Notes under the pieces: model-generated
Seen by the model: the letters and a program-made list of their open reading frames with translations, nothing else
The model's database searches: none
Told to the model about the DNA's origin: nothing
Source of the DNA: Timonella sp031979385
GTDB lineage: Bacteria > Actinomycetota > Actinomycetes > Actinomycetales > Cellulomonadaceae
Assembly (NCBI GenBank): GCA_031979385.1
Contig: DALZEF010000005.1
Span: forward strand, 116,781-180,780
Direction: 5' to 3'
Length of the DNA: 64,000 bases
Part shown: positions 34,039-43,200 of the stretch, piece after piece
Layout: the number at the start of each line of letters is the position of its first letter
How positions within the stretch are numbered: the first letter of the stretch is position 1
Position numbers and translations under genes: made by a program

Positions 34039-36663
34039 TCAGCGGCAGGTACGAGTCTCGTCCCAGACTGCGTTCGTGCCAGGTGCGTCGCCCTGAGTCC
34101 ACCACTTAGCGGTGTATTCCTTACCGCCGTGGGAGACGGTTTGGCCGCCAGTGTAGACGGAGGCGGCGTTCCATGCAGCGGCGCTGCAGGTTCCGCCATT
34201 TCCGCCACCGTTACCGCCGCCGGTTGGGGCAGATGCGAGGGTTACACCTCGTGGCAGGTCGTACAGGGTTGCGTAGGTGTCACCACCGAATGCGATGCGC
34301 AGGTTAGAGATCTGGGTCATCGGCAGGCGCCAGCTGAACTTGGTTGATGCCGAAGCCCCTGGTGCGATACCACCTGCTGGAACCTTCAACTCGTAGGTGT
34401 GGAAGTCACCCTTGAGTCCACCAACGTTGCTTCCCGTGTGATCGGAAGCGATCTTGGTGATGCCCCAACCGCTCTGTTCGCCCATCTCTCCGGTGTCGCT
34501 TGTGGCGGTGTCGAAGGTGATGACCGCACCAGCTGGGATGGTGATGTCGGAGTTGTTGGTGAAGGTCACCCGTGGGTTGATTGGGTAGTTGTTGTCTCCG
34601 AGAGCAAATTCGGAGTACTCGACCTGCAGGTCAATCGCTTGGGTTGGCATCTCGACGTTCGCCTTGCTCGCACCGTACGGTGCCGAGTTGGACAGGCGGT
34701 CGTGGATGAGGTTCACAAGTGATGAGCCCATCTCGTACTGACCCTTGTCAGCGTTGTAGTCGTAGTCGCCCGCAAGCTCCCAGATCATGACGCCACCAAG
34801 GCCCTTGTCCGCTACGTAGTTGGCCTTCGCCGAAATCGCAGCGTCCGAGTCACCCGTGATGAAGGTCTTGGTGGTGTTGTTCCACCACCATTCAACCTTG
34901 GTCACGTCATCGAAGTGGTGGATGTAGCTGCCGGTGATCGTGTCAGGTACGTTGTACGCGCCGACGTAGTCACCAACGATTCCGTTCTGCAGGTTGAGCA
35001 GGTGCCAGATTGGGTTCACACCTGAAGGAACCTCGTTGCCCTGAGGGTCTGAGTCGTGCCACAGGTTGTCGATTCCCACCGCTCCCGCACCACACTTGGA
35101 GTTACCTCCCAATGATGGGCCGGTACCGGTTGGGCACTTGGTTTGATCTGGCAGTGGAGCCGATCCGCCAAACCCGTTCTCACCACCGGTTACCCCTGTC
35201 CAACCGCGGGTATAGAACGGCACACCGATGTTGATTCGGCCTGCTGGCATGGAACCACGGAAGTAGTGTGCTGCCCAGTCAGTGTTGAGGTATCCAATGT
35301 TGGAGTAGGCGTTGTAGACACCACCTGCTGCAAGTTCTGGGTCCTTACCGTCGTCGTAGAGTGCTGCGTTTCCGCCGACGTAGTTGTTCCATGCTCCGTG
35401 CAGGTCGTAGCTCATGATGTTGACGTAGTCGAGGTACTGAGCGATTTGGTGTACTTCCATGCCTCGTAGCAGCCAGCCCGATGCCGGGGCTGCAATGGTC
35501 AGCATGTAGTGCTTACCGTCCTCGGCGCCTGCGATGTCGAGCTTTTCACGCAGGGTCTTCATGAGGTCTTCGTACTCAGCCCAGAGCTGTCCACGACGCT
35601 TGTCAGAGATGTGGAAGTCGTCTGGGTTTCCAGCCTTGCTGTTGCTGGTCGCGTACTCGTAGTCGATGTCTACGCCATCGAAGCCGTAGGCACGGATGAA
35701 GTCAACTGCAGAGTCAGCAAAGGTGTTGATCTTTGCCTGCGTTTGCGTCATGGCGTAGAAACCGCCGTCTGCAACGCGGTTGCCATCAACGTCGAAGTGT
35801 CCGCCAGTTTCAGCCCAACCACCAACGGAGACGAGGGTCTTGACTCCGGGGTTTTGCTTCTTGAACTTGTTCAGTTGGTTAAAGTGGCCGGTGTACGGGT
35901 ACTCGGGGTCCATTTCAGCACCCGCAACACCGGGCCAGGTCTTGTCGGTCGCTGCGTTGCCTGCGGCGTGCTCGTTGACCGAGACCTTACCGTTAGAGCT
36001 GATGTGGGCAAACGCGTAGTTCAGGTGGCTGACCTTGTTCCAGGGGATGTCGGAGGCAAGGTATCGTGGGGCGTCATTCGCCCCGGTACGCCAACTGGTG
36101 AAGTAACCGATGACACGGTGATCTAGACCGTTGGGGAGCTTTTCGCGTCCGTTTTCGTCGTAGATCGTGCAGTAGGGGACGTCAACGCCTGGTGTTTGGT
36201 ACAGACCATCTGGGCGGCAGATCTCGTCGGGATTCGAGGTCCACGGCTGGTCTGGGTCAGGCGTTTCGGTTGGGTCCGGATCTGGGTCGGGGGTTTCCGT
36301 AGGATCTGGATCAGGTGTTTCTGTGGGGTCTGGGTCCGGGGTCTCGGTAGGGTCCGGGTCCGGGGTTTCCGTTGGATCGGGGTCAGGAACCTCGGCTCCA
36401 CAGCTTCCAATGTTCTCCCAGGCACCCCACTGGGAGGCTCCTGGGGTTTCGCTGTTGGTCCACCACTTAGCGCGGTAGTTGTTGCCTTCATAGGAGACCT
36501 CTTGGCCGCCTGTGTATACGGTTCCAGTTGCCCATGGCACTGAACATGCAGGACCATCGGTTGCCTGCGCTGCAGGAGCTGCGAGCGCGAGGCTTGCGGT
36601 AACGATCACCGCGGAGAACAACGCCCCGACACGCAGGTGTCGAGAACGGCTGGTATTGCGCAT
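34039..36663 (-). CDS. Secreted multidomain GH18 chitinase with N- and C-terminal CBM5/12
   Basis: 874 residues. A signal peptide (ending near APAAQA) is followed by a CBM5/12 module (YRAKWWTNSE), a (PDPTET)n linker, and a long GH18 domain. The GH18 domain has TLVSVGGWAETGGHFDV and catalytic DGVDIDYEYA (about residue 334). A beta-sandwich region follows (LQVEYSEFALGDNNYPINPR and VTFTNNSDITIPAG) that resembles a cellulose/chitin-binding or FN3-like domain. The C-terminal CBM5/12 contains YTAKWWTQGD. It probably acts with the downstream chitinase on insoluble chitin, with different cleavage preference; exo versus endo action cannot be told. Confidence 0.93.
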   Translation of the reverse strand: MRNTSRSRHLRVGALFSAVIVTASLALAAPAAQATDGPACSVPWATGTVYTGGQEVSYEGNNYRAKWWTNSETPGASQWGAWENIGSCGAEVPDPDPTETPDPDPTETPDPDPTETPDPDPTETPDPDPDPTETPDPDQPWTSNPDEICRPDGLYQTPGVDVPYCTIYDENGREKLPNGLDHRVIGYFTSWRTGANDAPRYLASDIPWNKVSHLNYAFAHISSNGKVSVNEHAAGNAATDKTWPGVAGAEMDPEYPYTGHFNQLNKFKKQNPGVKTLVSVGGWAETGGHFDVDGNRVADGGFYAMTQTQAKINTFADSAVDFIRAYGFDGVDIDYEYATSNSKAGNPDDFHISDKRRGQLWAEYEDLMKTLREKLDIAGAEDGKHYMLTIAAPASGWLLRGMEVHQIAQYLDYVNIMSYDLHGAWNNYVGGNAALYDDGKDPELAAGGVYNAYSNIGYLNTDWAAHYFRGSMPAGRINIGVPFYTRGWTGVTGGENGFGGSAPLPDQTKCPTGTGPSLGGNSKCGAGAVGIDNLWHDSDPQGNEVPSGVNPIWHLLNLQNGIVGDYVGAYNVPDTITGSYIHHFDDVTKVEWWWNNTTKTFITGDSDAAISAKANYVADKGLGGVMIWELAGDYDYNADKGQYEMGSSLVNLIHDRLSNSAPYGASKANVEMPTQAIDLQVEYSEFALGDNNYPINPRVTFTNNSDITIPAGAVITFDTATSDTGEMGEQSGWGITKIASDHTGSNVGGLKGDFHTYELKVPAGGIAPGASASTKFSWRLPMTQISNLRIAFGGDTYATLYDLPRGVTLASAPTGGGNGGGNGGTCSAAAWNAASVYTGGQTVSHGGKEYTAKWWTQGDAPGTNAVWDETRTCR

Positions 36664-37077
36664 TTTGTTACCTGTTCTTCATCGGACAGAAAGTGCGGTG
36701 CACATCACACCTACGGCGGAGGGGACACCGTTGGTTAAATGTAAAGAGGGGTCCACGGCACTTACATCTGCAATACCCACATCAGTAGGGACATCTACGT
36801 AGTGACCCGTATCACAGCGCTTAACTCGAATGAGTTTGCTGGTCAGACACTTTCACTTTGCTTGATCTTCATGAGTGCCCACCCCAGAACACCTATGCTT
36901 CACGTAAAAACGGGGTGAACTCCCCATGCTGGAAACGGGTGATAGAACGAAAACTGAAAACATACGCACCCCGTCAGCGCAGTCACCGCACGTAAGACGA
37001 AGCTGGAACCTGCCGGATCGTCGTCAATAAAATCACGTGGTCAAACACGCAGGCAGAGCAGGAGCGAAACCAACCGC
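36664..37077. other. Intergenic region upstream of the chitinase pair; no gene seen
   Basis: The 414 nt between the LuxR gene and the second chitinase contain no convincing coding frame. The palindrome CTACGTAG lies near 36800, and a weak half-match to a DasR-type site (TGGTCAGAC) lies near 36840. A chitinase promoter on the minus strand must lie here, but none is clear enough to mark. Confidence 0.5.
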
Positions 37078-39276
37078 TCAAGAGGTCTGCGCGATACGGT
37101 GTGCGCGCACCACGAGTTCAACGCGGTTGTGCACCCCAAGCTTCACGAACACCCGTCCGACATGCACCTCAACGGTGCGCACGGAGACGCTGAGCTGTTC
37201 AGCGATCTCCTTGTTACTGGCACCTTCAACAACGAGCATCGCAACCTGCAATTCTCGTTCCGTGAGGATCTGCGACCACGCAGCCTTACAAGCGCCAAGT
37301 GCGTCCTCGGAACGCACGCTCTCAGCCGCGGCGGGCTGCACCTCTGCAATCGCGACATGCGGCGATTTGCTGGCGAACTTTCGCTCCACAAGACGCTGCC
37401 AAGCAGTAGCACCAGACTGAGAAAATAGCATCGAGGCAACGAGTAGGTGCCGACGTCCAGCATCATCATTACGTGCGATGCATAGCTCGCCGAGGAAGGC
37501 CTCAACGCGAGCGCGCTCAAACGGCGACACAATGGTCCGGCTCTCGACCCGCACATTCTCGTATGCACTAGACCAGCCGTCCTCGCTGGCTTGCCGCAAC
37601 CGCAACCGCAAGTTTCGGCCCCGCGTAGTATCGGGAGACTCGGGTGCAGTGGCCGTGAGAAACGGCCCCACCTCATCAATTCCAGGGACCCCAAAGCACA
37701 GATGCGGTGCCCCGCGATCAGTCCACACCATGATTTGATCCGCAGCCTCTTCAGGGGAATCTGCCAGATAGGCAGCAACCGCCCGGTCGACAAGCATGTC
37801 AATCGACCCAGAACCCGGCATAGAGTACGCGAGGGCGGCGGACAAGACCTGGGTCTCCCCCGTGATTGCGAGCTCGACCCTGCGAGCAATAACGATGCCG
37901 AGTCCCGCGAACCCCCTAGCAAAGGGCGTGGCGTATGCGGCGCGATCGATAACAGCCTTCGCCTCCGCGAAATCTCCGGCCCACACCTGCAAAAGGGCCT
38001 CGATGACGGAACGGTAGGCGCGAACCAGCGGGGTGCGCTCGAATCCTTCAACCAATGGGTCGGGGGTGGCCGACAGCCCCTTGCCCTCACGTGCCAAAAT
38101 GGCTAGGCCATCGTTGGGGCGCCCATCCAACCCAGCGGAAAGCGCTTCGAAGACGTTTTCGCTAGCGGTGTCAGTACGCACCAACGAGGCCTGCGGCGTC
38201 TTTCCCGTCAGGAGCGCACACCAAGCAGCGGCGGCACGGGATACCTGATCTGTGATCTCGTTGTTGTCTGCGAGTTCATCGAGCCAGGGCAGCCACGCGT
38301 CCACACCATCACAATCGGAGCGTTCCGCGCACAGCCCAGCGGCGAGTGCGGCTGTGCGTTCCCACGACACACGCTGACACTCATCGCTGAGGTCCACTCC
38401 CAAGACGGTTGCATCTAGGGCTGGAACCACATTGCGCTGCATTGCAACAGCCGTGACATAGCCGGGCAACGCTTTAACACGGTGTCGTTCAGACCCCTCG
38501 GCAACGAGAGGTTCAAGCCAGTCCACCGCGTCATCAACGTAGCCTCCCCCGAGTGCGGCCATTCCCGCGATGAGGTGGGCGTCGGAACGTGACTCACCCT
38601 CGGCATGGCTAGCTGCTTCACGGGCAATAACCACGCTGCGCAATGCCTCTCCCCTACGCAACGCCGTCCGCGCGTCTTCGAGGAGCGGCTGCACGAGCGT
38701 TGCATCTCCCTGCAACGCGCTGAGAGATTGATGCCACCGGGAGCGGGCCTCATCACCACGCCGTCGGTAGGCATCGGTCAGTAGTCCGTGGATTGTAGTG
38801 CACTCGGACAGCGGGGAGGTTCCGTGCACCCAGATACGAAATCGTGGATCGTCGAATGAGAAATGCGCGGCCACAAAGTTCAGGTGAGACCCGATCTTGG
38901 AGGTGATGATGTCGGTGATGTCTCGCCCCGCGATGTCGAGCAGGGTGTCCACGCGATTGTCCGTGCATACGGCTGCAGCAACAAGCACCTGACGTTCCCA
39001 GGCAGCAAGGCGCGTGTCGGCGAATCGGCGTTCTATCGCAGGGACAAGCGGGAGCGGGTCAGGTAGGACACGTAGTCCTCGGCGCTGATCCTCGGAGAGA
39101 AGTCCACATACTTCGTGCAGTGTCACGGCGTCGCCCCGGACGGCAGCAAAGAGCGGCGCCAGAACGTGTGGCGCAATCACGATCCCCTCGTGCGCGAGTT
39201 GCGTGAGGGCTTCACTTGCATTTGCCCAGGTGCTCGACTGTGGAAAGACGTCGGCCGCTACAGTTTCATCAGCCAT
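37078..39276 (-). CDS. Large LuxR-family transcriptional regulator
   Basis: 732 residues from ATG 39276, with a strong GGAGG 5 nt upstream; an earlier in-frame codon (39321) lacks one. The C-terminus is a LuxR helix-turn-helix (LTERELQVAMLVVEGASNKE, then IAEQLSVSVRTVEVHVGRVF). The long N-terminal part is Ala/Leu-rich and helical (TPR-like), without a recognisable Walker motif, so it is not a typical LAL ATPase. It lies upstream of two chitinase genes on the same strand and may regulate them, but no site is proven. Confidence 0.85.
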   Translation of the reverse strand: MADETVAADVFPQSSTWANASEALTQLAHEGIVIAPHVLAPLFAAVRGDAVTLHEVCGLLSEDQRRGLRVLPDPLPLVPAIERRFADTRLAAWERQVLVAAAVCTDNRVDTLLDIAGRDITDIITSKIGSHLNFVAAHFSFDDPRFRIWVHGTSPLSECTTIHGLLTDAYRRRGDEARSRWHQSLSALQGDATLVQPLLEDARTALRRGEALRSVVIAREAASHAEGESRSDAHLIAGMAALGGGYVDDAVDWLEPLVAEGSERHRVKALPGYVTAVAMQRNVVPALDATVLGVDLSDECQRVSWERTAALAAGLCAERSDCDGVDAWLPWLDELADNNEITDQVSRAAAAWCALLTGKTPQASLVRTDTASENVFEALSAGLDGRPNDGLAILAREGKGLSATPDPLVEGFERTPLVRAYRSVIEALLQVWAGDFAEAKAVIDRAAYATPFARGFAGLGIVIARRVELAITGETQVLSAALAYSMPGSGSIDMLVDRAVAAYLADSPEEAADQIMVWTDRGAPHLCFGVPGIDEVGPFLTATAPESPDTTRGRNLRLRLRQASEDGWSSAYENVRVESRTIVSPFERARVEAFLGELCIARNDDAGRRHLLVASMLFSQSGATAWQRLVERKFASKSPHVAIAEVQPAAAESVRSEDALGACKAAWSQILTERELQVAMLVVEGASNKEIAEQLSVSVRTVEVHVGRVFVKLGVHNRVELVVRAHRIAQTS

Positions 39277-39376
39277 GGATCCTCCGCTTGCTTCATCGAA
39301 CGCGTGGGAATATGTTAGCACTGCTTACAAAGTGAGGCGAATGCTCCGACCGTTTCACCCGATGGGCATCATCGCC

Positions 39377-40045
39377 TCACAACCGAACAACATAGTCGGC
39401 ATCAGTAAGCAGGATGCGAGTTCCCAAGTCCTGATTCCATTCCACACCAATACCGCGTTTCTCCAATATCGGAAAAACCTCCGCAACCATCAGTTGTTTC
39501 ACAACATCAACATAGACACGATCCTGCTCTGTCTCACCCATCACAGTCCAGGCAGCCTCTTCGACATAAGCATCAAGGAAGGCCCCATACCCCACATAGG
39601 TCTGGCGGTCATAGACAAGACGGTCGGTGTCTTGCGTATGAAAGTACAGGTAGCCGCGCCAGTGTCGAGATTCATCTCGCTCGCCGCCAATCTCCGCAGA
39701 CGCACAGCTTCCGCAGCAGGTAAAGTCGGCACGGGCCACCACCCCAACCTCAGCGAGTTCCGCAAACGCCGCCTCTATATTGCTGACAGGAAACTCGGAC
39801 CACGCCGCTTGCTGATTGCGGCGCAGCGCAATGACTGACTCGAAATATCTGACGGCCTCTACATCATCAATCGCTGCAGCCTCAAGTTCTTCACCAAAGT
39901 GTTCAACGTACACATTGGGATCGCCCTCCCCTTTGAGCGCGACGTGCCAAGTTTGTTCGCGAAGATACTCCCGGTCATCCTCATCAAGGTTCCGTGTCTG
40001 GGGGATGAAGTACGTTGGTGGAGCCACGTTGAATAAGTTCGTCAT
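39377..40045 (-). CDS. DUF6891-like protein with CCGSC motif
   Basis: 222 residues. The N-terminal segment has ERREYLREQ-like repeats (DDREYLREQTWHVALKGEGD). The centre has VVARADFTCCGSCASAEIGG followed by YLYFHTQDTDRLV. The FTCCGSC pattern with the downstream FHxQDTDRL resembles proteins annotated as DUF6891; function is unknown. The two adjacent cysteines might bind metal. No signal peptide is present. It is a single gene, and the family assignment is from memory. Confidence 0.6.
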   Translation of the reverse strand: MTNLFNVAPPTYFIPQTRNLDEDDREYLREQTWHVALKGEGDPNVYVEHFGEELEAAAIDDVEAVRYFESVIALRRNQQAAWSEFPVSNIEAAFAELAEVGVVARADFTCCGSCASAEIGGERDESRHWRGYLYFHTQDTDRLVYDRQTYVGYGAFLDAYVEEAAWTVMGETEQDRVYVDVVKQLMVAEVFPILEKRGIGVEWNQDLGTRILLTDADYVVRL

Positions 40046-41114
40046 AGGGATGTCTCACAACTCTTTCCTGGGCGCCGAGCAACTGTCCGCATTGAGGACG
40101 CTTCAGTGTTCGAGCGCGGATACGACCAGGCTGTGCCCGGTGTCAGCCCGCACCGGGCGATAAATACTGTCACCACAAACTTCTTCGAACTTTTCTGGAA
40201 CTCCCCGATTCAGTTAGGCGTTTATCGTCTAGATAGATCCGCTGGTGCGTGCCAGCTTGTATTACTCCAAGGGTTTTGTCCATACCCATTTGGTGCGCGT
40301 TCTCAGTTCTATCTACTGTCGCGTTTATCGCGGCGTGAAGAACTGGGCGTTGCGACCGGTGAAGGGTTCGACCTTTTCAAGGGTTGCGCCGCCATCCGTC
40401 CCAACTGAGAACCAACAACTCAATAGGGCCGCAACGCCGGTTGTGGTGCGCGGTGTCTGCTGGTGGCACCGCGCACCTTTTATTGCCGCCTGAGTCCCAT
40501 TGCCGATGAGTCGGCGGCTTCCAACCAACGCTTACTGTCGAGCACAGCATAGTTTTCCCGTGCACGCTCAGACCCAGCACAACCCACCGTCTTGAGCACT
40601 GATATAGATGGGGACTAGTTTCGCTACTACTGCCGCGGAAATCGCGGTAATCTCAACTCGCCACCTCCACTTCGGCTTCGCTACCAAAACTGTCCGCCAC
40701 ACAGCAACGGGTATACCAAGAATTCTCACACTTTGAGATTTTTGAGCGGGTGAAAATCGTGGCAGACTAACTGCTTTTCAGGTGTGAGGGAGTTATCAAA
40801 AAGGATTTAAGCGCTTAACGTGAACTTTCCCGATGGAAAGAATTCAACGTGTCTCAAGGTCACAGCCACGGAGGCGTTGATCTGCAACTTTGTTTCCAGT
40901 CGGAAGGTTGACGTGTTCACGCACATCGCACGATTAGCGGTGTCCATAAGCGCGCCGAACTTCATCCACGTGGAAAGGCCCACCATTCGTTGTTCAACTT
41001 CACCTGAGAAAAAGGTGTTACTCGGCCTATATCGCCCGTAACGTCATGTGAGGCGAACAACGTCTGATCCCCCCACCAGACACAGTCACAACTAAAAGGA
41101 ACCTGGAAAGAAAA
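40046..41114. other. 1.07-kb region without a recognisable gene
   Basis: Short frames of up to about 100 codons occur but none shows a domain, a good ribosome binding site or family similarity. The region contains a strong plus-strand terminator at 40445-40484, the palindromes TTAAGCGCTTAA (40807-40818) and CCACGTGG (about 40968), and several small hairpins such as CTTTCC-CGAT-GGAAAG near 40826. A non-coding RNA ending at the terminator is possible. Confidence 0.5.
40445..40484 (+). terminator. Intrinsic terminator without an obvious gene upstream
   Basis: GGTGCGCGGTG and CACCGCGCACC are perfect 11-bp arms with an 11-nt loop, followed by TTTTATT. The orientation is plus. The only gene close by, DUF6891, lies on the minus strand, so this should end an unrecognised plus-strand transcript. 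Confidence 0.75.
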
Positions 41115-41600
41115 ATGGCGAAATTTGAGCGGACATTTTCGGCCGCACTGGTTAGTTCGGCACTCGTCGCCGGCTCCGCCGCATTCGCACCAGCCGCTAT
41201 CGCGCATCCCGACACCAACGACTCTTCAACCTCAGTCGTTGTACTCGGTCCAGCTACCGTTTACGAATCCCCGAACGCTCCCCTCAAACGCCTTGACACC
41301 CCAAAGAAGTCGAAGGCCAAGAAGAGCACGACAAAGAAAAAGAAGAGCTCGGCAGAGAAAAAGGCTGCTTCTGCAAAGAAAAAGTCAGCCTCCCCGAAGA
41401 AGGCCACAGGTAAGAAAGCCGCCTCCAAGAAGTGCACGGTCAAGAAGACCGCCACCAAAAAGACTGTCACGTCAAAGGCAGGTTCTCAGACGTCTCGCAC
41501 AAAGAGCACCGCTAAAACCTCGGTTAAGAAAACCACTGTCAAACAGTCCAAGACCACACAGAGCGTGACAACTTTCTCCCGCACCATCCGTGCAATCTGA
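41115..41600 (+). CDS. Secreted lysine/alanine-rich histone H1-like protein
   Basis: 161 residues with GGAAAG just upstream of ATG 41115. A Sec signal peptide (AALVSSALVAGSAAFAPAAI, cleaved near AIA-HPD) leads to a short Ser/Thr segment. About 100 residues of KK-x-K/A/S/T repeats follow (TPKKSKAKKSTTKKKKSS and similar), with 30-40 lysines, one cysteine and almost no acidic residues. The composition is that of histone H1-like or heparin-binding tails. If exported it would bind DNA or polyanionic surfaces; no family is certain. Confidence 0.75.
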   Translation: MAKFERTFSAALVSSALVAGSAAFAPAAIAHPDTNDSSTSVVVLGPATVYESPNAPLKRLDTPKKSKAKKSTTKKKKSSAEKKAASAKKKSASPKKATGKKAASKKCTVKKTATKKTVTSKAGSQTSRTKSTAKTSVKKTTVKQSKTTQSVTTFSRTIRAI

Positions 41601-41685
41601 GCCAACCAATTCGCCAATTGCTGACTGCACCGTACGATGCGGTGGCGATAGAGCCTCAATGGCTTGGCTTTGCTACCGTGAACAC

Positions 41686-41991
41686 ATGTACTTTTCCTCA
41701 ATCGGCACGATGGGCGTCAAGCCCGGCCAACGCAATGCCGTCATCGACATCCTGACGCGTTCAAACCCGGCCCTCGCAGAAATTGGCTGCTTGGTCTACG
41801 AGGTAGGTGGGCGCGACGATGACCCGGACACCGTGTACGTGTGCGAGGTGTGGGAGTCTGAGGAAGCACATGCCCAGTCCCTTGAACTCGACTCCGTGAA
41901 GGAAGCAATCGCTGAGGCGATGCCGCTTTTGACCGGAGATTTTGGCGGATACGACTTCATGGTTGCAGGATCGCCGTTGCGCTCCGAGTAA
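41686..41991 (+). CDS. Antibiotic biosynthesis monooxygenase (ABM) domain protein
   Basis: 101 residues from ATG 41686. The ABM-type ferredoxin-like fold shows MGVKPGQRNAVIDILTR, CLVYEVGGRDDDPDTVYV and the conserved CEVWESEEAHAQSLE. Such proteins include quinol monooxygenases such as YgiN. There is no Shine-Dalgarno, but an extended -10 (TGCTACCGT, about 41671-41679) ends 6 nt before the ATG, suggesting a leaderless message. It is convergent with the EI24-like gene. Confidence 0.82.
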   Translation: MYFSSIGTMGVKPGQRNAVIDILTRSNPALAEIGCLVYEVGGRDDDPDTVYVCEVWESEEAHAQSLELDSVKEAIAEAMPLLTGDFGGYDFMVAGSPLRSE

Positions 41992-41999
41992 TCGCTACC

Positions 42000-42803
42000 T
42001 TATCGGCTAGTTTCTTGTTCTCTGGCACCGTGCACATCAACGGCAATGAGTTTGTGTGCGTAGAGACTCGCACCGACAACCGCAGACGGCATGAAGATGA
42101 TCGCGCCGAGCGGGATGACAAAACTAAAGTGCACGGCAAGGCCGAATCCCAGAGTTGCGGGGCGGTTGAGTTTCAACAGTTCTATGCGCCGCGAATCGGA
42201 CATTCCGCGGGCTGAGCAGGCGCGTTCGGTGAGTTCTCCGGTCAGGAGCCAGCCTGAATACACGGGGTTGAGCACTGCCGCGGTGGTTCCGCCGATGACG
42301 GGGATGAGCCCGACCGCAAACAGAGTGATCGAACCGAGCAGCGAGCGCAGCATCAGCCCCCACCGGGTGTGCGCGGAGTCGGGGTCGCGTAGTTCTTCGG
42401 CGGGGACGTGGCCGAATCGGTCACGCTCGACTTCACGCCAGATCTTGGCGTAGATGGGCTCGCCCACTGCGAGGGTTATCGCTGCGAATAGTGCCACAAG
42501 CAGCGCAATGGAGCCGGTGAGCACGGCTAGGCCAACAATGAATCGCACAATCCAGCGGATCTGCTCACCCCAGTTTTCGGCGAATGGGGTTGCCCACTGG
42601 GTGATATCCACAATGTTGATGAGCAAAACAACCACGAGCACAGTCATGACAGCAGAAACGAGGGCCGCAGGAAGGGCACCGAGTAGCAGCAGTTTGGGCC
42701 GTTTCATCAGCCACCGCGCACCATGGAACAGGTGGGCGGCGCCGTCAATAACGCCCAATCCGAGCCGCCCGGTCTGTCCGACAAGGTCACGTCCAGTTTT
42801 CAC
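42000..42803 (-). CDS. EI24-domain membrane protein
   Basis: About 267 residues with GTG 42803 preferred (GGCGGA 6 nt upstream); GTG 42821 is an alternative. The EI24/CysZ-like architecture has four membrane segments: LLLLGALPAALVSAVMTVLV, FIVGLAVLTGSIALLVALFA, SITLFAVGLIPVIGGTTAA and FSFVIPLGAIIFMPSAVVGA. The loop with NPVYSGWLLTGEL is conserved. Actinobacterial EI24 proteins are uncharacterised; CysZ is a sulfate channel, but a transport role here is not shown. Confidence 0.82.
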   Translation of the reverse strand: MKTGRDLVGQTGRLGLGVIDGAAHLFHGARWLMKRPKLLLLGALPAALVSAVMTVLVVVLLINIVDITQWATPFAENWGEQIRWIVRFIVGLAVLTGSIALLVALFAAITLAVGEPIYAKIWREVERDRFGHVPAEELRDPDSAHTRWGLMLRSLLGSITLFAVGLIPVIGGTTAAVLNPVYSGWLLTGELTERACSARGMSDSRRIELLKLNRPATLGFGLAVHFSFVIPLGAIIFMPSAVVGASLYAHKLIAVDVHGAREQETSR

Positions 42804-42891
42804 TGTTGGTCCGCCTTTCACGAGAGTTATCCCTGTTCAGCCTAGGCGCAGCGGCTTAGATCCACAAGGTGCTCGTTACGGACAAAGTAGT

Positions 42892-42930
42892 GACGTAACC
42901 ACCCATACATAACGGGTGGTTACGTCGGTT
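42892..42930 (+). repeat. Dispersed hairpin, second copy
   Basis: GACGTAACCACCC and GGGTGGTTACGTC are perfect 13-bp arms with a 9-nt loop, followed by GGTTTTTGGG. Loop (ATACATAAC) and flank (GGGTGGGTGG) match the element at 14432-14466 read in the opposite direction. No plus-strand gene ends here, so it is either a mobile repeat or an upstream barrier to read-through into the thiamine operon. Confidence 0.7.
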
Positions 42931-43009
42931 TTTGGGTGGGTGGCAGTTCCTGACCCGCAGTACACCCCATCGCCACGTGCTGGTTTTGTCTGCTACTCTC
43001 GCCTACAGC

Positions 43010-43093
43010 ACGGGAGTCCAGTGAGCTGGACTGAGAGGAAGTAATCCAACTTCGACCGTTGAACCTGATCTGGGTCATTCCAGCGAAGGGAGC
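43010..43093 (+). promoter_or_regulatory. TPP riboswitch (THI element)
   Basis: The aptamer is clear: ACGGGAGTCC, GGACTGAGAGGAAGTAATCC, GACCGTTGAACCTGATCTGG, GTCATTCCAGCGAAGGGAG. Thiamine pyrophosphate binding turns off downstream genes. An extended -10 (TGCTACTCT, about 42991-42999) just upstream is the likely promoter. The first gene, ykoF, starts 113 nt after the aptamer. Confidence 0.97.
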
Positions 43094-43177
43094 GTCTCAC
43101 ACTCGCGTTGTGTTGAGCGCTTTCGCGCTCCACGCGCGGAAGCCTTACACACGCGCCGCTACGCGCCAACGGGTCTA

Positions 43178-43200
43178 CCTTTCCGTGCACTGAGGAAAGG
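43178..43200 (+). promoter_or_regulatory. Hairpin masking the ykoF Shine-Dalgarno
   Basis: CCTTTCC (43178-43184) pairs perfectly with GGAAAGG (43194-43200), the ribosome binding site of ykoF, across a 9-nt loop. A second stem, GAGCGC-TTTC-GCGCTC, lies between it and the aptamer. It probably forms the translational expression platform of the TPP riboswitch. Confidence 0.7.

Noticed and set aside
36830..36860. DasR-type site upstream of the second chitinase
   Set aside because: Only a half-match (TGGTCAGAC) is present, with no convincing second half.
40106..40408. A 100-codon plus-strand frame in the gene-poor region
   Set aside because: No ribosome binding site, no recognisable domain and no codon-use support. 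It is mentioned only as part of the unexplained region.
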